Origin: Actinoalloteichus hoggarensis
GTDB lineage: Bacteria > Actinomycetota > Actinomycetes > Mycobacteriales > Pseudonocardiaceae
Assembly: GCF_002234535.1 (NCBI RefSeq)
Contig: NZ_CP022521.1
Span: 2,232,001-2,296,000, forward strand
Direction of reading: 5' to 3'
Length of the DNA stretch: 64,000 bases
Position 1 is the stretch's first letter. Every line of letters starts with the position of its first letter. A program made the translations under genes and the position numbers. The notes under the pieces are model-generated. The model worked only from the letters and a program-made list of their open reading frames with translations, had not been told where the DNA came from and searched no databases. Below, in pieces: positions 32,999-42,360 of the stretch.

Positions 32999-35146
32999 GT
33001 GGCAGATGCACCGGTGACCGCCTCCTCCCAGTTCCGTCCGATCGGCGACATCCCCCGCACGGACGGCCGTTTCCGAGTCGTCAGCGACTACGAGCCCGCC
33101 GGGGATCAGCCGCAGGCGATCGCCGAGCTCGAGAAGCGCCTGCGGGCGGGCGAGCGCGACGTCGTGCTGCTCGGCGCGACCGGAACCGGCAAGTCGGCGA
33201 CCACGGCCTGGCTCGTGGAGAAGGTGCAGCGACCGACGCTGGTGATGGCGCCGAACAAGACACTGGCCGCTCAGCTCGCCAACGAGCTGCGGGGATTCTT
33301 CCCGGACAACGCCGTGGAGTACTTCGTCAGCTACTACGACTACTACCAGCCGGAGGCCTACGTCCCGCAGACCGACACCTTCATCGAGAAGGACTCGTCG
33401 ATCAACGAGGACGTCGAGCGGCTGCGCCACTCGGCGACGATGAGCCTGTTGACCCGGCGGGACGTCATCGTGGTCGCCTCCGTGTCCTGCATCTACGGCC
33501 TCGGCACCCCACAGTCCTATCTCGATCGCTCCATCCCCCTCGCCGTCGGCGAGGAGGTCGACCGCGACCTGCTGCTGCGTGCGCTCGTCGACGTCCAGTA
33601 CGACCGCAACGACCTGGCGTTCAGCCGGGGCACGTTCCGGGTTCGCGGGGACACCGTCGAGGTCATCCCCGCCTATGAGGAACTGGCCGTGCGCATCGAG
33701 TTCTTCGGCGACGAGATCGACAAGCTGTACTACCTGCATCCGCTGACCGGCGAGGTCGTGCGCGAGCTGACGGACGTGCGGATCTTCCCCGCCACTCACT
33801 ACGTCGCGGGCCCCGGCCGCATGGAGAAGGCGATCCAGTCGATCGAGGCCGAGCTGGAGACACAGCTGGCCAGGCTGGAGGGTCAGGGCAAGCTGCTGGA
33901 GGCGCAGCGGCTGCGGATGCGCACCTCCTACGACATCGAGATGATGCGCCAGGTCGGGTTCTGCTCCGGGATCGAGAACTACTCCCGCTTCATGGACGAC
34001 CGGGAGCCGGGCTCGGCGCCCGCGACCCTGATCGACTACTTCCCTGAGGACTTCCTGCTGGTCATGGACGAGTCCCACGTCACGGTGCCGCAGGTCGGCG
34101 GGATGTACGAGGGCGACGCCTCTCGGAAGCGCACCCTGGTCGACCACGGCTTCCGGCTGCCCAGCGCGTTGGACAACCGGCCGCTGACCTGGGAGGAGTT
34201 CTCCGATCGCATCGGGCAGACCGTCTATCTGTCCGCCACTCCCGGTCCGTTCGAGCTGGGGCAGTCCGGCGGCGAGTTCGTCGAGCAGGTGATCCGCCCG
34301 ACCGGTCTGGTCGACCCGAAGGTGCTGGTCAAGCCCACCGACGGGCAGATCGACGACCTGGTGCACGAGATTCGGCTGCGGGCCGAGCGCGACGAGCGGG
34401 TGCTCGTCACCACGCTCACGAAGAAGATGGCCGAGGATCTGACGGACTACCTGCTCGAACTGGGCATCCGGGTGCGCTACCTGCACTCGGAGGTCGACAC
34501 GCTGCGGCGGGTGGAGCTGCTGCGACAACTGCGTCTCGGCGAGTTCGACGTGCTGATCGGCATCAACCTGCTCCGGGAAGGGCTCGACCTGCCGGAGGTG
34601 TCATTGGTGGCGATCCTGGACGCGGACAAGGAGGGCTTCCTCCGCTCGGGCACCAGCCTCATCCAGACCATCGGTCGTGCGGCGCGCAACGTGTCCGGCG
34701 AGGTCCACATGTACGCCGATCGCGTGACCGACTCGATGCGCCGGGCCATCGACGAGACCGACCGTCGCCGGGCCAAGCAGATCGCCTACAACGAGGAGCG
34801 GGGTCTTGACCCGCAGCCCCTGCGCAAGCGGATCGCCGACATCCTCGATCAGGTGTACTCCGAGGCGGAGGACACCGCGACGACCGAGGTGGGCGGCCGC
34901 AACGCCTCCCGTGGTCGCAAGCCCGTCGGCGAGCGGGGACAGCCGAGGGGCAGCTCCGGCGTGCTCGTCGAGCGGGACACCACCTCGATGCCGAGGGCGG
35001 AGCTCGCCGACCTCGTGCAGCAGCTGACCGATCAGATGATGAACGCGGCGCGGGAGCTTCAGTTCGAGCTGGCGGGAAGGCTGCGGGACGAGATCGCGGA
35101 CCTGAAGAAGGAGCTGCGATCGATGGACGCGGCCGGGGTGTCCTGA
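32999..35146 (+). CDS. uvrB: Excinuclease ABC subunit B
   Basis: A 715-residue UvrB, the damage-verifying helicase-like subunit of nucleotide excision repair. Features in order: Walker [11 protein letters not shown], the beta-hairpin [16 protein letters not shown] that inserts between DNA strands, [13 protein letters not shown] (Walker B), [12 protein letters not shown], motif V/VI with [20 protein letters not shown] and QTIGRAARN, and a C-terminal UVR domain that binds UvrC. The linker before the UVR domain is Gly/Arg-rich. The GTG at 32999 is picked from the -10 box; an ATG at 32969 in frame is possible. With polA nearby, this forms part of a repair neighbourhood. Confidence 0.96.
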   Translation: MADAPVTASSQFRPIGDIPRTDGRFRVVSDYEPAGDQPQAIAELEKRLRAGERDVVLLGATGTGKSATTAWLVEKVQRPTLVMAPNKTLAAQLANELRGFFPDNAVEYFVSYYDYYQPEAYVPQTDTFIEKDSSINEDVERLRHSATMSLLTRRDVIVVASVSCIYGLGTPQSYLDRSIPLAVGEEVDRDLLLRALVDVQYDRNDLAFSRGTFRVRGDTVEVIPAYEELAVRIEFFGDEIDKLYYLHPLTGEVVRELTDVRIFPATHYVAGPGRMEKAIQSIEAELETQLARLEGQGKLLEAQRLRMRTSYDIEMMRQVGFCSGIENYSRFMDDREPGSAPATLIDYFPEDFLLVMDESHVTVPQVGGMYEGDASRKRTLVDHGFRLPSALDNRPLTWEEFSDRIGQTVYLSATPGPFELGQSGGEFVEQVIRPTGLVDPKVLVKPTDGQIDDLVHEIRLRAERDERVLVTTLTKKMAEDLTDYLLELGIRVRYLHSEVDTLRRVELLRQLRLGEFDVLIGINLLREGLDLPEVSLVAILDADKEGFLRSGTSLIQTIGRAARNVSGEVHMYADRVTDSMRRAIDETDRRRAKQIAYNEERGLDPQPLRKRIADILDQVYSEAEDTATTEVGGRNASRGRKPVGERGQPRGSSGVLVERDTTSMPRAELADLVQQLTDQMMNAARELQFELAGRLRDEIADLKKELRSMDAAGVS

Positions 35147-35663
35147 GGCGGTGCCGCCGCGGGCCGTTTCGCTTCGTCCGGGCACGAGTCCGGAAGCGAC
35201 GCCTCCCCGGGGCCGGCAGCGGGTGCGCGTCGGGTGGCCGCTCGCGGGCGTCGTCTCGGGGATGAGAGCCGCATGTCGGCGATCGTCCGCCATGTCCTCG
35301 GCCGGCGGGGCGGCCGACGAGACCGGGATCGCGGCGGACCGCCACGGGGTGGCGGCGCGGGCCGTCGCCACTCGTCCGCGGCGTGGCGGGCGCGGCATAC
35401 GCCAGTCGGCTCGCCCCGAGACACCGGCCGGACCGGGCTCCCGACGTCGAGCCGAGCCGCGCGTCGACACGACCAGGGCGTCATGCCGGAGCGGTGCGGC
35501 CGAGGGGTCGGACCGACTGGTCTCGCCGGAGCGCACCGTGCCCGCGGGTGTGCCGCCCCTCCGCCCTGGTCGGCGAGGCGGGGGACGACGGGCGGTCCAG
35601 AGGAGGTCCGATGCGGCCGTGCGCGCACTCGAACACCCGGCTCGGCCCGAAGGGCGGAACGGG
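35147..35663. other. Non-coding stretch between convergent genes
   Basis: 517 bases between uvrB and the ABC-2 permease, which face each other. Open frames exist on both strands but translate to Arg/Gly/Pro-rich sequence without family features. I see no clean hairpin, promoter or repeat. Confidence 0.5.
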
Positions 35664-36683
35664 TCAGCTGGTGATGTCCTTGCGCTCGAACCGAAAGCCT
35701 GCGGCCAGCAGGAACACGGTGGCGTAGGCCACGGCCGCGAACACGCCTCGCGCGGGATCGGTGAAGTCGGGCTGTGTGCTGAGCAGATCGGTCCAGGCGT
35801 AGGCGTAGTGCGTGGGCAGGAAGTTCCGCAGATCCCCGAGCGCGGTGATCTGATCGAGGATCTGCGAGACGATGAACACGAGCACCGCGCCGCCCACGGC
35901 ACCGAGCGGTGCGTCGGTGGACACCGACAACAACAGCGAGAGTCCGGCGATCCACAGCGAGAAGACCAGCAGGAAGACGATCACCATCGCCAGCGCCGCG
36001 AGACCGGTGGCGAACGGCAGCGTCTCGCCTGCCGGTGTGGTCAGCGGTCCGGAACCGTAGGCCGCCAGCCCGACCAGGAGTGCCACGCCGGGAAGCAGGA
36101 CCAGCGCCGCGAGACTGAGCAGCCCGGACACGAGGGCCTTCTGCCGAAGCAGCCGGGCACGCGGGATCGGCGCGGCCAAGAGGTAACGCAGACTCGACCA
36201 GGCGGCCTCGCCCGCCACGGTGTCGCCGAAGAACAGGGCGACGACCACCACGAACAGGAAGCCCACCGAGGCGAACAGCGAGAACAACGCGAAGTTCAGT
36301 CCGCTGCCGGTGGCCAGCTCGACGAAGCTGCCCCGACCGGGGCCGGATTCGTCGGTGCCGATCTCGAACGACGCCCACAGCAGCACCGGCAGGGCGACGA
36401 GTAAGGCCAGCGTGATCCGGGTCCGTCTTCGCCGCAGCTGCCTGCCCAGCTCGACCCGCAGCCGCAGTGTGTGGGACGGACGGTAACCCGCGGCCGCGCC
36501 CTGCCAGGCCTCATACCGGTCACCAGGGGACGCGGCGTCGGCTGACGCGCCCCCGTCGGCTTCCGTTCGGGCGGTCGTCCTGCTCCCGGCGTCGCCGCCG
36601 GTCGACCTGCCCGGCGCATGGTCGGCCGAGGAACCGGCGCCGGTCGCGTCCGGCGGGTCCGTCTCGTCCTGCGGCCCGTTCAC
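35664..36683 (-). CDS. ABC-2 type permease
   Basis: A 339-residue permease with six membrane segments: LALLVALPVLLWASF near 95, then pairs around 130-150, 180-215 and 225-260, and a last segment near 320. The first 70 residues form a hydrophilic Asp/Gly/Ser-rich tail, unusual for the family. The layout matches ABC-2 exporters of the NatB/CcmB type. The GTG start overlaps the stop of the hydrolase-ATPase fusion gene (GTGA), so its ATPase is almost certainly the C-terminal domain of that fusion. The export substrate is unknown. Confidence 0.87.
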   Translation of the reverse strand: MNGPQDETDPPDATGAGSSADHAPGRSTGGDAGSRTTARTEADGGASADAASPGDRYEAWQGAAAGYRPSHTLRLRVELGRQLRRRRTRITLALLVALPVLLWASFEIGTDESGPGRGSFVELATGSGLNFALFSLFASVGFLFVVVVALFFGDTVAGEAAWSSLRYLLAAPIPRARLLRQKALVSGLLSLAALVLLPGVALLVGLAAYGSGPLTTPAGETLPFATGLAALAMVIVFLLVFSLWIAGLSLLLSVSTDAPLGAVGGAVLVFIVSQILDQITALGDLRNFLPTHYAYAWTDLLSTQPDFTDPARGVFAAVAYATVFLLAAGFRFERKDITS

Positions 36684-39508
36684 GGTGCCGTCTCCCCTCC
36701 TACGAGCTGGAGGAACGTGTCCTCGAGCCTGCCACGCGGTCCGACCTGGGTGACCGCCACATCTGCCGCCACCAGGGCCGCGACCACCGCCGACGCGGGC
36801 GTGTCGACCAGTCGCGCCGTCACGGAGTGCTCGTCGGAGGCGACCTCCTCGACCCCGCGCAGCGTACGCAGGGCCAGACCGGCCGCCACCGGATCGTCCA
36901 CCACGAAGGTGACCTCGCCGTCGCCCGCGACGATGTCGGTGACCGGGCCCGCCGCGACGAGCCGTCCTCGGTGCATCACCACGAGGTGATCGCAGGTCTG
37001 CTCCACCTCGGCCAGCAGGTGACTGGAGACCAGCACGGTGCGGCCCGTGGCGGCGTAGTCGGCGAGCACCGTGCGAAGCCGATGGATCTGCGGCGGGTCC
37101 AGGCCGTTGGCGGGTTCGTCCAACACCAGGAGATCGGGCATCCCGAGCATGGCCTGGGCGAGCGCGAGGCGCTGCCGCATGCCCTGGCTGTAGGCGCCCA
37201 CCTTGCGGTGCACGGCGACCCCGAGACCCGCGATCGCCAGCGCCTCCTCCATCCGGGCGCTCTCCTCGGATCGCCCGGTGGCGGCCCAGTACGACCGCAG
37301 GTTGTCCATGCCGGAGAGGTGCGGGAGGAAGCCTGCTCCCTCCACGAAGGAACCCACCCTGGAGAGGACGGGAGCGCCGGGGCGGATCAGATGACCGAAG
37401 ACCCGCACCGATCCCTCCGACGGCGAGATCAGGCCGAGGAGCATGCGCAGCGTGGTGGTCTTGCCCGCGCCGTTGGGCCCGAGCAGTCCGACGACCTGGC
37501 CGGACTCCACCCGGATCGACAGGTCGGAGACCACGGGGGCTCCGCCGCCGTAGGACTTGCTCAGTTTCTCGGTCGACAGGGGGACGTCGGCGAGCTCCGG
37601 ATCGAAGTCCGCGGTCTGTCGCCGTCGGACGGCGCTCACGACCGCCACCGCGACGCCGAGCGCCATCACCGCGAGGGCCCCGAGCAGCGGTTCCGTGGGC
37701 GGTTCGACATGGGTGGGCGTTCCCGCGACGGTCGGCAGGCTGAGGTGCTCGTCGCCGCCGAGTCCGACGAGCGTGACACCGGGCTGAGTCGCACCCCGAT
37801 AGGCCTGGTCGGTCGTGGCCACGGCGATCTCGATCCGGTCGCCCGCGTCGATCGTGTGCACGATGCCGGGCAGCGTGACGACGACCTCGGTGGGAGCGCC
37901 GTCGGCCCGCAGGTCCCCGAGCCGGATCGGGGCCACCGCCCCGCCCGGCAGTCTGCGGTCGTCCCCCGTGCCGAGGTCGTAGAGCTTCACGAAGAGCACC
38001 GTCGAGCCCGTCCGGGGCTGGCCGGGGACGGCGGAGACCTGGAGCGTGATCCGCGGCGACCCGGCGATGAGCACCGATTCCGACAGCGGCTCGCTGGTGA
38101 AGCGCGCGACCTGCCCGGGCAGGTCCGTGGCCAGACCGCCGGCGGGCCCGGTGGGCAGGGCGCCGATCCCCAGGCCGGGCAGGCTGCTGACCGAGGCGGG
38201 CTGCCCGCCGGGCGGAGTGAGCACGGGGGTCGGGTCGCCCGTCAGCCGGAGGTTCTCTCGGCTGGTCCCGTCGTCCGACCCCAGGCCGGGGTAGGCGTCG
38301 GTGGTGACCGTCCTGGGCGGGGTCTCCTCGTTCGGGCCGGTCTTCGGCAGGGTGTACTCGAAGCCCGTGCCCGGATCGGGACCGCGATCGGCGAGGTGGA
38401 AGTCGAACCAGTCGCCGACCTCGTCGAGCAGGTCCTCGCCGGGCGACTCGGCGTCGTGACCGCCGTCGTACCAGATCACGCGCACGGTACCGCCCGCCTC
38501 GGCGATCTCACGGGCGGTGGCGTCGGACTCCTCGAAGCCGAACAGCGTGTCCTGCCTGCCCTGGACGAGCAGCGTCGGCACCCGGATCGACCCGGTCACC
38601 GAGGAGGGTGAGCGCGCGGCGAGGAGTTCGACGGTCTCGGCGCTGGGCCTGCCGGTGGTGGCGAGCTCCGTGTAGGCCTCGCAGACCGCGCTGCTGAATC
38701 GGCCGCAGGTCAGCGGGCCGTCGGCAGCGGCGGCCGCCGGTGCGTCGGCCTCGTTCGCGTCGTCGGCCTCGTTCGGCGGGGTCTCGCCGTCCTGATCGGC
38801 CGGGTCACGCTGGGCCGCCGGGGGCGTGAAGCCCGCGCTGAACAGCGTCGCCGCCCAGGACTGTTTGAACACGCCGGGGCCTGCCTCGGGGCCCGCCGCC
38901 GGTGTCGTCGCGTCCGAGGGCGGGTCGCCCGCCGCGTTGGGCAGCAGAGCCCGGTTGAGGTCGTTGTAGGTGATCATCGGCGCGATGGCGTCGACTCGGT
39001 CGTCGGTGCCCGCCAGCAGCAGGGCGAGCGCGCCGCCGTAGGAGGCGCCCGCGACACCCACCACGGGATCGTCCGGCCCGTCCGACAGGACCTGCGGCCT
39101 GCCCGCCAGCCAGGTGATCAGCTCCCGGGCGTCGTTGACCTCGTGCTCGGGAGAGTTCAGGCCGATGCGACCGGTGCTGGCCCCGAAGCCGCGCGCCGAG
39201 TAGGCGAGGACCACGAAGCCGCGTTCGGACAGGCCGCGCGCCTGATCGGCGAGGTCGTCCTTGCTCCCGCCGAAGCCGTGCGCCAGCAGGATCGAGGGCG
39301 CCGGAGTGCGTTCCGGGGTGTAGAGCGTGGCGTCGATGCTCACGCGCGAGGCGTCGCCGGGTCCTGCGGGCAGTTCCAGCGTGAGGTCGCGCGCGCCGAC
39401 CTCCGGAACGGCGTCCTCGCGGGGCCACAGCAGGAACCCGGCACTGATCAGGAGGACGAGGACGACCGCCAGCAGCGGTCTCCTGGTCCGTCGGGTTCGG
39501 ACGGGCAC
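36680..39508 (-). CDS. Fusion: membrane-anchored CocE/X-Pro-peptidase-like hydrolase plus ABC exporter ATPase
   Basis: 942 residues from the leaderless GTG at 39508 (an ATG at 39556 would add 16). The order is: signal-anchor segment LLAVVLVLLISAGFLLW; alpha/beta hydrolase domain (about 45-390) with HGFGGSKDDLADQA, nucleophile GASYGG, a later LLVQGRQDTLFGF (Asp) and WYDGGHDAES (His); an X-Pro dipeptidyl-peptidase C-terminal-type beta domain (about 430-600); a second membrane segment LLGALAVMALGVAVAVVSAV; and a complete ABC ATPase (about 645-940) with GPNGAGKTT, a YSQGMRQRLALAQ signature, LLVLDEPANGLDP and SSHLL. Two membrane passes put the hydrolase outside and the ATPase inside. The permease gene overlaps the stop codon. 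The substrate may be a peptide or ester. Confidence 0.9.
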   Translation of the reverse strand: MPVRTRRTRRPLLAVVLVLLISAGFLLWPREDAVPEVGARDLTLELPAGPGDASRVSIDATLYTPERTPAPSILLAHGFGGSKDDLADQARGLSERGFVVLAYSARGFGASTGRIGLNSPEHEVNDARELITWLAGRPQVLSDGPDDPVVGVAGASYGGALALLLAGTDDRVDAIAPMITYNDLNRALLPNAAGDPPSDATTPAAGPEAGPGVFKQSWAATLFSAGFTPPAAQRDPADQDGETPPNEADDANEADAPAAAAADGPLTCGRFSSAVCEAYTELATTGRPSAETVELLAARSPSSVTGSIRVPTLLVQGRQDTLFGFEESDATAREIAEAGGTVRVIWYDGGHDAESPGEDLLDEVGDWFDFHLADRGPDPGTGFEYTLPKTGPNEETPPRTVTTDAYPGLGSDDGTSRENLRLTGDPTPVLTPPGGQPASVSSLPGLGIGALPTGPAGGLATDLPGQVARFTSEPLSESVLIAGSPRITLQVSAVPGQPRTGSTVLFVKLYDLGTGDDRRLPGGAVAPIRLGDLRADGAPTEVVVTLPGIVHTIDAGDRIEIAVATTDQAYRGATQPGVTLVGLGGDEHLSLPTVAGTPTHVEPPTEPLLGALAVMALGVAVAVVSAVRRRQTADFDPELADVPLSTEKLSKSYGGGAPVVSDLSIRVESGQVVGLLGPNGAGKTTTLRMLLGLISPSEGSVRVFGHLIRPGAPVLSRVGSFVEGAGFLPHLSGMDNLRSYWAATGRSEESARMEEALAIAGLGVAVHRKVGAYSQGMRQRLALAQAMLGMPDLLVLDEPANGLDPPQIHRLRTVLADYAATGRTVLVSSHLLAEVEQTCDHLVVMHRGRLVAAGPVTDIVAGDGEVTFVVDDPVAAGLALRTLRGVEEVASDEHSVTARLVDTPASAVVAALVAADVAVTQVGPRGRLEDTFLQLVGGETAP

Positions 39509-39515
39509 AGCGGAG

Positions 39516-39521
39516 ACTGTA
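39516..39521 (-). promoter_or_regulatory. -10 box of the hydrolase-ATPase fusion, leaderless start
   Basis: TACAGT on the minus strand lies 7 nt before the GTG at 39508. This supports the shorter start. Confidence 0.45.
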
Positions 39522-39782
39522 AGGGAGACGTCACCCTCAAGGTGCGATCTCGTCACCGATCGTCGCCGAACGGGGAGTCCGCTGCGCCGGTCGGTCGTTC
39601 GCCGAACGACGAGTCCGGCGCGATGGGTGAGGCGCAGGTCGTCGGCGCCGCGCCGCCGCGCGTCGGGCCGGCTCGTTCACCCGATGGAGTGACTTCTGGT
39701 GTGGTGCCGAGGATGCGGGTGGTGTCGCTGCTCACCCCGGGTGGTGTCTGAGGCGACACGTGGTAGACAATTCCCTGGTTGG

Positions 39783-39887
39783 TGGAGGGGAGTATTCCTT
39801 CGCGGCGGTCTCGTCATCACGGTTGTCTCCGGCAGGAGGCGCCCGGGGCCGTCGGTCGATCGAAGAATCGGCGGAAGAGACCTCCGG
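39783..39887 (+). ncRNA. yybP-ykoY manganese riboswitch
   Basis: The hallmark GGGGAGTA (39787-39794) lies just inside a P1 stem, GGAGG (39784-39788) with CCTCC (39881-39885). The second conserved loop appears as TCTCGTCATCACGG (39810-39823), matching the GUCGUCA core. The 3' strand AGACCTCC matches the family's end. An inner stem CGGCGG/CCGTCG (39802-39807 with 39849-39854) is present. This RNA class senses Mn2+ and commonly precedes TerC/Alx-type genes, as here. Other inner stems I could not fix by eye. Confidence 0.8.
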
Positions 39888-39913
39888 TGATCGGCGTGTC
39901 CTGACACCGGAGG
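39881..39913 (+). promoter_or_regulatory. Riboswitch expression platform: anti-Shine-Dalgarno hairpin
   Basis: CCTCCGGTG (39881-39889) is perfectly complementary to CACCGGAGG (39905-39913), which contains the terC ribosome site. The CCTCC arm is also the 3' side of riboswitch P1. The two pairings exclude each other: Mn2+-stabilised P1 would free the ribosome site and switch terC on. Confidence 0.7.
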
Positions 39914-39921
39914 AAGGCTCA

Positions 39922-40914
39922 ATGGACGTCCCCACATGGGTATGGTTCGTCACGGTCGGCGTGCTGCTGCTGCTCATCGCCGTTGATCTCATCATCGTCG
40001 GGCGCAACCCGCACGAGGTCGGCATCAAGGAAGCCGCGATCTGGTCGATCGGCTGGGTGCTGGCGGCGGTGGTGTTCGGCATCGGGCTGTGGATCGTCGT
40101 CGACGGCACGATCGCAGGCGAGTTCTATGCCGGATATGTGACGGAGAAGGCGCTCAGCGTCGACAATCTGTTCATCTTCGTCATCATCATGTCGACCTTC
40201 GCGGTCCCGAAGATCCATCAGCATCGGGTGCTGTTGATCGGCATCCTGCTCGCGCTCGTGCTGCGCGGCATCTTCATCGCGGTGGGCGCCGCCGCGATCG
40301 AGCGTTTCAGCTGGGTCTTCTACATCTTCGGCGCGTTCCTCATCTACACCGCGTGGGGGCTGCTGCGGCACGACGACAAGGACGACTCCGCCGCGGCCGA
40401 CAACCTGATGGTGCGGCTGACCAAGCGCTTCATGCCGGTGACCGAGGAATTCCACGGCAGCAAGTCGTTCGTGCGGATCGAGGGCAAGACCTGGCTGACT
40501 CCGATGGCGATCGTGCTGGTGGCCATCGCCAGCGCCGACCTGCTGTTCGCCCTCGACTCGATCCCGGCGATCTTCGGCCTGACGCAGGAGCCCTACCTGG
40601 TGTTCACCGCGAACGCCTTCGCGCTGATGGGTCTGCGACAGCTTTACTTCCTGGTCGGCGGGCTGCTCAACCGACTGGTGTACCTGTCGATCGGTCTGTC
40701 GCTCATCCTGGCGTTCATCGGTGTGAAGCTCGTGCTGCACGCCCTGCACGAGAACACCCTGCCGTTCCTCAACGGCGGCGAGCCCCTGTCGGTGCCCGAG
40801 GTCTCCACCGGGCTCTCGTTGACGGTGATCATCGGCGTCCTCGTGGTGACCACCGTCGCCAGCCTCTGGAAGGTCAGGCGTGACCCCGGCGCGGTGAAGA
40901 AGGTCGACGACTGA
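39922..40914 (+). CDS. TerC/Alx-family membrane protein, likely Mn2+ exporter
   Basis: A 330-residue integral membrane protein with about eight hydrophobic segments. Family stretches include GYVTEKALSVDNLFIFVIIM near residue 73, with the acidic and polar residues implicated in metal handling, GILLALVLRGIFIAVGAA, and ASADLLFALDSIPAIFGLTQ. GGAGGAAGG precedes the ATG. TerC-family proteins were named for tellurite resistance; recent work ties Alx/TerC to Mn2+ efflux or metallation of secreted enzymes. The upstream Mn2+ riboswitch points to manganese. The C-terminus is a short basic cytoplasmic tail. Confidence 0.93.
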   Translation: MDVPTWVWFVTVGVLLLLIAVDLIIVGRNPHEVGIKEAAIWSIGWVLAAVVFGIGLWIVVDGTIAGEFYAGYVTEKALSVDNLFIFVIIMSTFAVPKIHQHRVLLIGILLALVLRGIFIAVGAAAIERFSWVFYIFGAFLIYTAWGLLRHDDKDDSAAADNLMVRLTKRFMPVTEEFHGSKSFVRIEGKTWLTPMAIVLVAIASADLLFALDSIPAIFGLTQEPYLVFTANAFALMGLRQLYFLVGGLLNRLVYLSIGLSLILAFIGVKLVLHALHENTLPFLNGGEPLSVPEVSTGLSLTVIIGVLVVTTVASLWKVRRDPGAVKKVDD

Positions 40915-40966
40915 TCGACAGGTTGTCGCCGTCCGCCGCCCGCTCGGCGTGTTCGGCTGGACACCG

Positions 40967-42250
40967 TCAGGTCTCGGACGGCTCGGTTCTGGCGTAGACC
41001 CGCCTGCCGTCCGTCCAGACCTCGCGGACGGCGGCCCGCATCGCCTCTCCCCCCAGAGGGATCAGCGCGGCCGGGTCGCCGTCCAGCACCACCAGATCGG
41101 CGAGTCTGCCCGGTTCCAGGGTGCCGAGCCGATCGGCGACGCCCAGCAGCTCCGCGGCCGAGCGCGTCGCGGCGTGCAGGGCCTGTTCCACGCTCATCCC
41201 ACATTCGGTGAGCAGCCGTAGTTCGTCGAGGTTGTCGCCGTGCGGTCCGACGCCTGCGTCCGTGCCCATCGCGATGCGGACGCCCGCCGCGATCGCCGCG
41301 CGGGCCGATTCGATGTGCTGATCGAGCACCCGGCGCGCCTTGTCGATCACTCCGCTGGTCAGCCCCGCGCCGGACGCCGCCCCCGCGAGCAGGGCCCTCG
41401 GCGCGTGCAGCGTCGGGACCAGCCAGGTGTCGTGCTCCAGCATCAGCTCGATGACCTCGTCGGTGAGGTAGATGCCGTGCTCGACGGAGCGGACGCCGTT
41501 GCGGACCGCCACGGCGATGCCGTCGGTGCCCTGGGCGTGTGCCATCACCGAGAGCCCGGCGGCCGTCGCCTCGGCGACCATCACCGCCACCTCGTCGTCC
41601 CGGAAGTGAGCGTGACGCGGATCGTCGCGTGGGGAGGCCACGCCGCCGCTGGTGGCGACCTTGATCACGTCGGCGCCAGCCCTGATCAGCTCTCGGACCT
41701 TCTTGCGGACCTCCTCCGGGCCGTCCACGACGGTGTTCGGCTTTCCGGGGTGGGAGGGCATCAGCGGCAGGCTGCCGCCGTTGAGCAGGTGGTCGTCGCC
41801 GTGGCCGCCGGTCTGGGACAGCATCGAGATGGCGATCTGCATCCGCGGTCCGGGGATCATGCCTCGGCGGACGGCCTCGGCCACGCCGAGATCGGCGCCG
41901 CCCGCGTCGCGAACGGAGGTGATGCCGCAGCTCAGCGTCGTCCGCAGATTCCCGACCGCGGCGAAGAACGGCAGGGAGAAGGGCGTCGTCACCGTCTGAA
42001 GCGTGTCGATGCCGCCGAGCATCATGTGGGTGTGGCAGTCGAAGAGGCCGGGCAGAACGGTCGCGCCGCTCACGTCGACGACCCGCTCGCCCGGCGCGGG
42101 CGCGGCGGCGGTCGACCCGGGAGGGTCGGTCGCCGCGGGTCGATCGTTCACGGACTCGATGCGATCGTCCGTCACGGTGACGTCGGCCGGCCGGGCGGGG
42201 GAACCGGTGCCGTCGAACACCCGGCCGCCGGTGAAGTGGATGCGTGTCAT
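40967..42250 (-). CDS. Amidohydrolase-family protein (imidazolonepropionase/prolidase-like)
   Basis: A 427-residue metal-dependent hydrolase of the amidohydrolase superfamily. The first metal site is in LPGLFDCHTHMMLGG (His-x-His). A Lys in AGADVIKVATSGG would be the carbamylated bridge. Further ligands are in MAHAQGTDG, SVEHGIYL, and the final Asp in IAMGTDAGVGPHGDN. The C-terminal LGTLEPGRLADLVVLDGDP is the usual small beta-sandwich end. Close relatives hydrolyse Xaa-Pro or Xaa-Arg dipeptides. The ATG at 42250 has a -10 hexamer 6 nt upstream and no ribosome site. It diverges from an S9 peptidase gene, so the pair may serve peptide breakdown. Confidence 0.9.
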   Translation of the reverse strand: MTRIHFTGGRVFDGTGSPARPADVTVTDDRIESVNDRPAATDPPGSTAAAPAPGERVVDVSGATVLPGLFDCHTHMMLGGIDTLQTVTTPFSLPFFAAVGNLRTTLSCGITSVRDAGGADLGVAEAVRRGMIPGPRMQIAISMLSQTGGHGDDHLLNGGSLPLMPSHPGKPNTVVDGPEEVRKKVRELIRAGADVIKVATSGGVASPRDDPRHAHFRDDEVAVMVAEATAAGLSVMAHAQGTDGIAVAVRNGVRSVEHGIYLTDEVIELMLEHDTWLVPTLHAPRALLAGAASGAGLTSGVIDKARRVLDQHIESARAAIAAGVRIAMGTDAGVGPHGDNLDELRLLTECGMSVEQALHAATRSAAELLGVADRLGTLEPGRLADLVVLDGDPAALIPLGGEAMRAAVREVWTDGRRVYARTEPSET

Positions 42251-42256
42251 GTGCAG

Positions 42257-42262
42257 ACGGTA
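42257..42262 (-). promoter_or_regulatory. -10 box of the amidohydrolase gene, leaderless start
   Basis: TACCGT on the minus strand, 6 nt before the ATG at 42250. Confidence 0.45.
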
Positions 42263-42347
42263 GCGGTACGGCGCCCGTCCGGGACGAAATCTTGTGAGGT
42301 CGGCTAACGATTTGGTCTGGGCGACCCTTCCCGCCCGACCAGGCGCG

Positions 42348-42353
42348 TAACTT
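42348..42353 (+). promoter_or_regulatory. -10 box of the S9 peptidase gene, leaderless start
   Basis: TAACTT, 7 nt before the ATG at 42361, in the 110-bp divergent region shared with the amidohydrolase gene. Confidence 0.45.
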
Positions 42354-42360
42354 CGGTCGA

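Noticed and set aside
32786-34528. Upstream extension of the DUF402 frame across uvrB
   Set aside because: Protein-like sequence begins only at the ATG at 32785; the extension is the reverse of uvrB.
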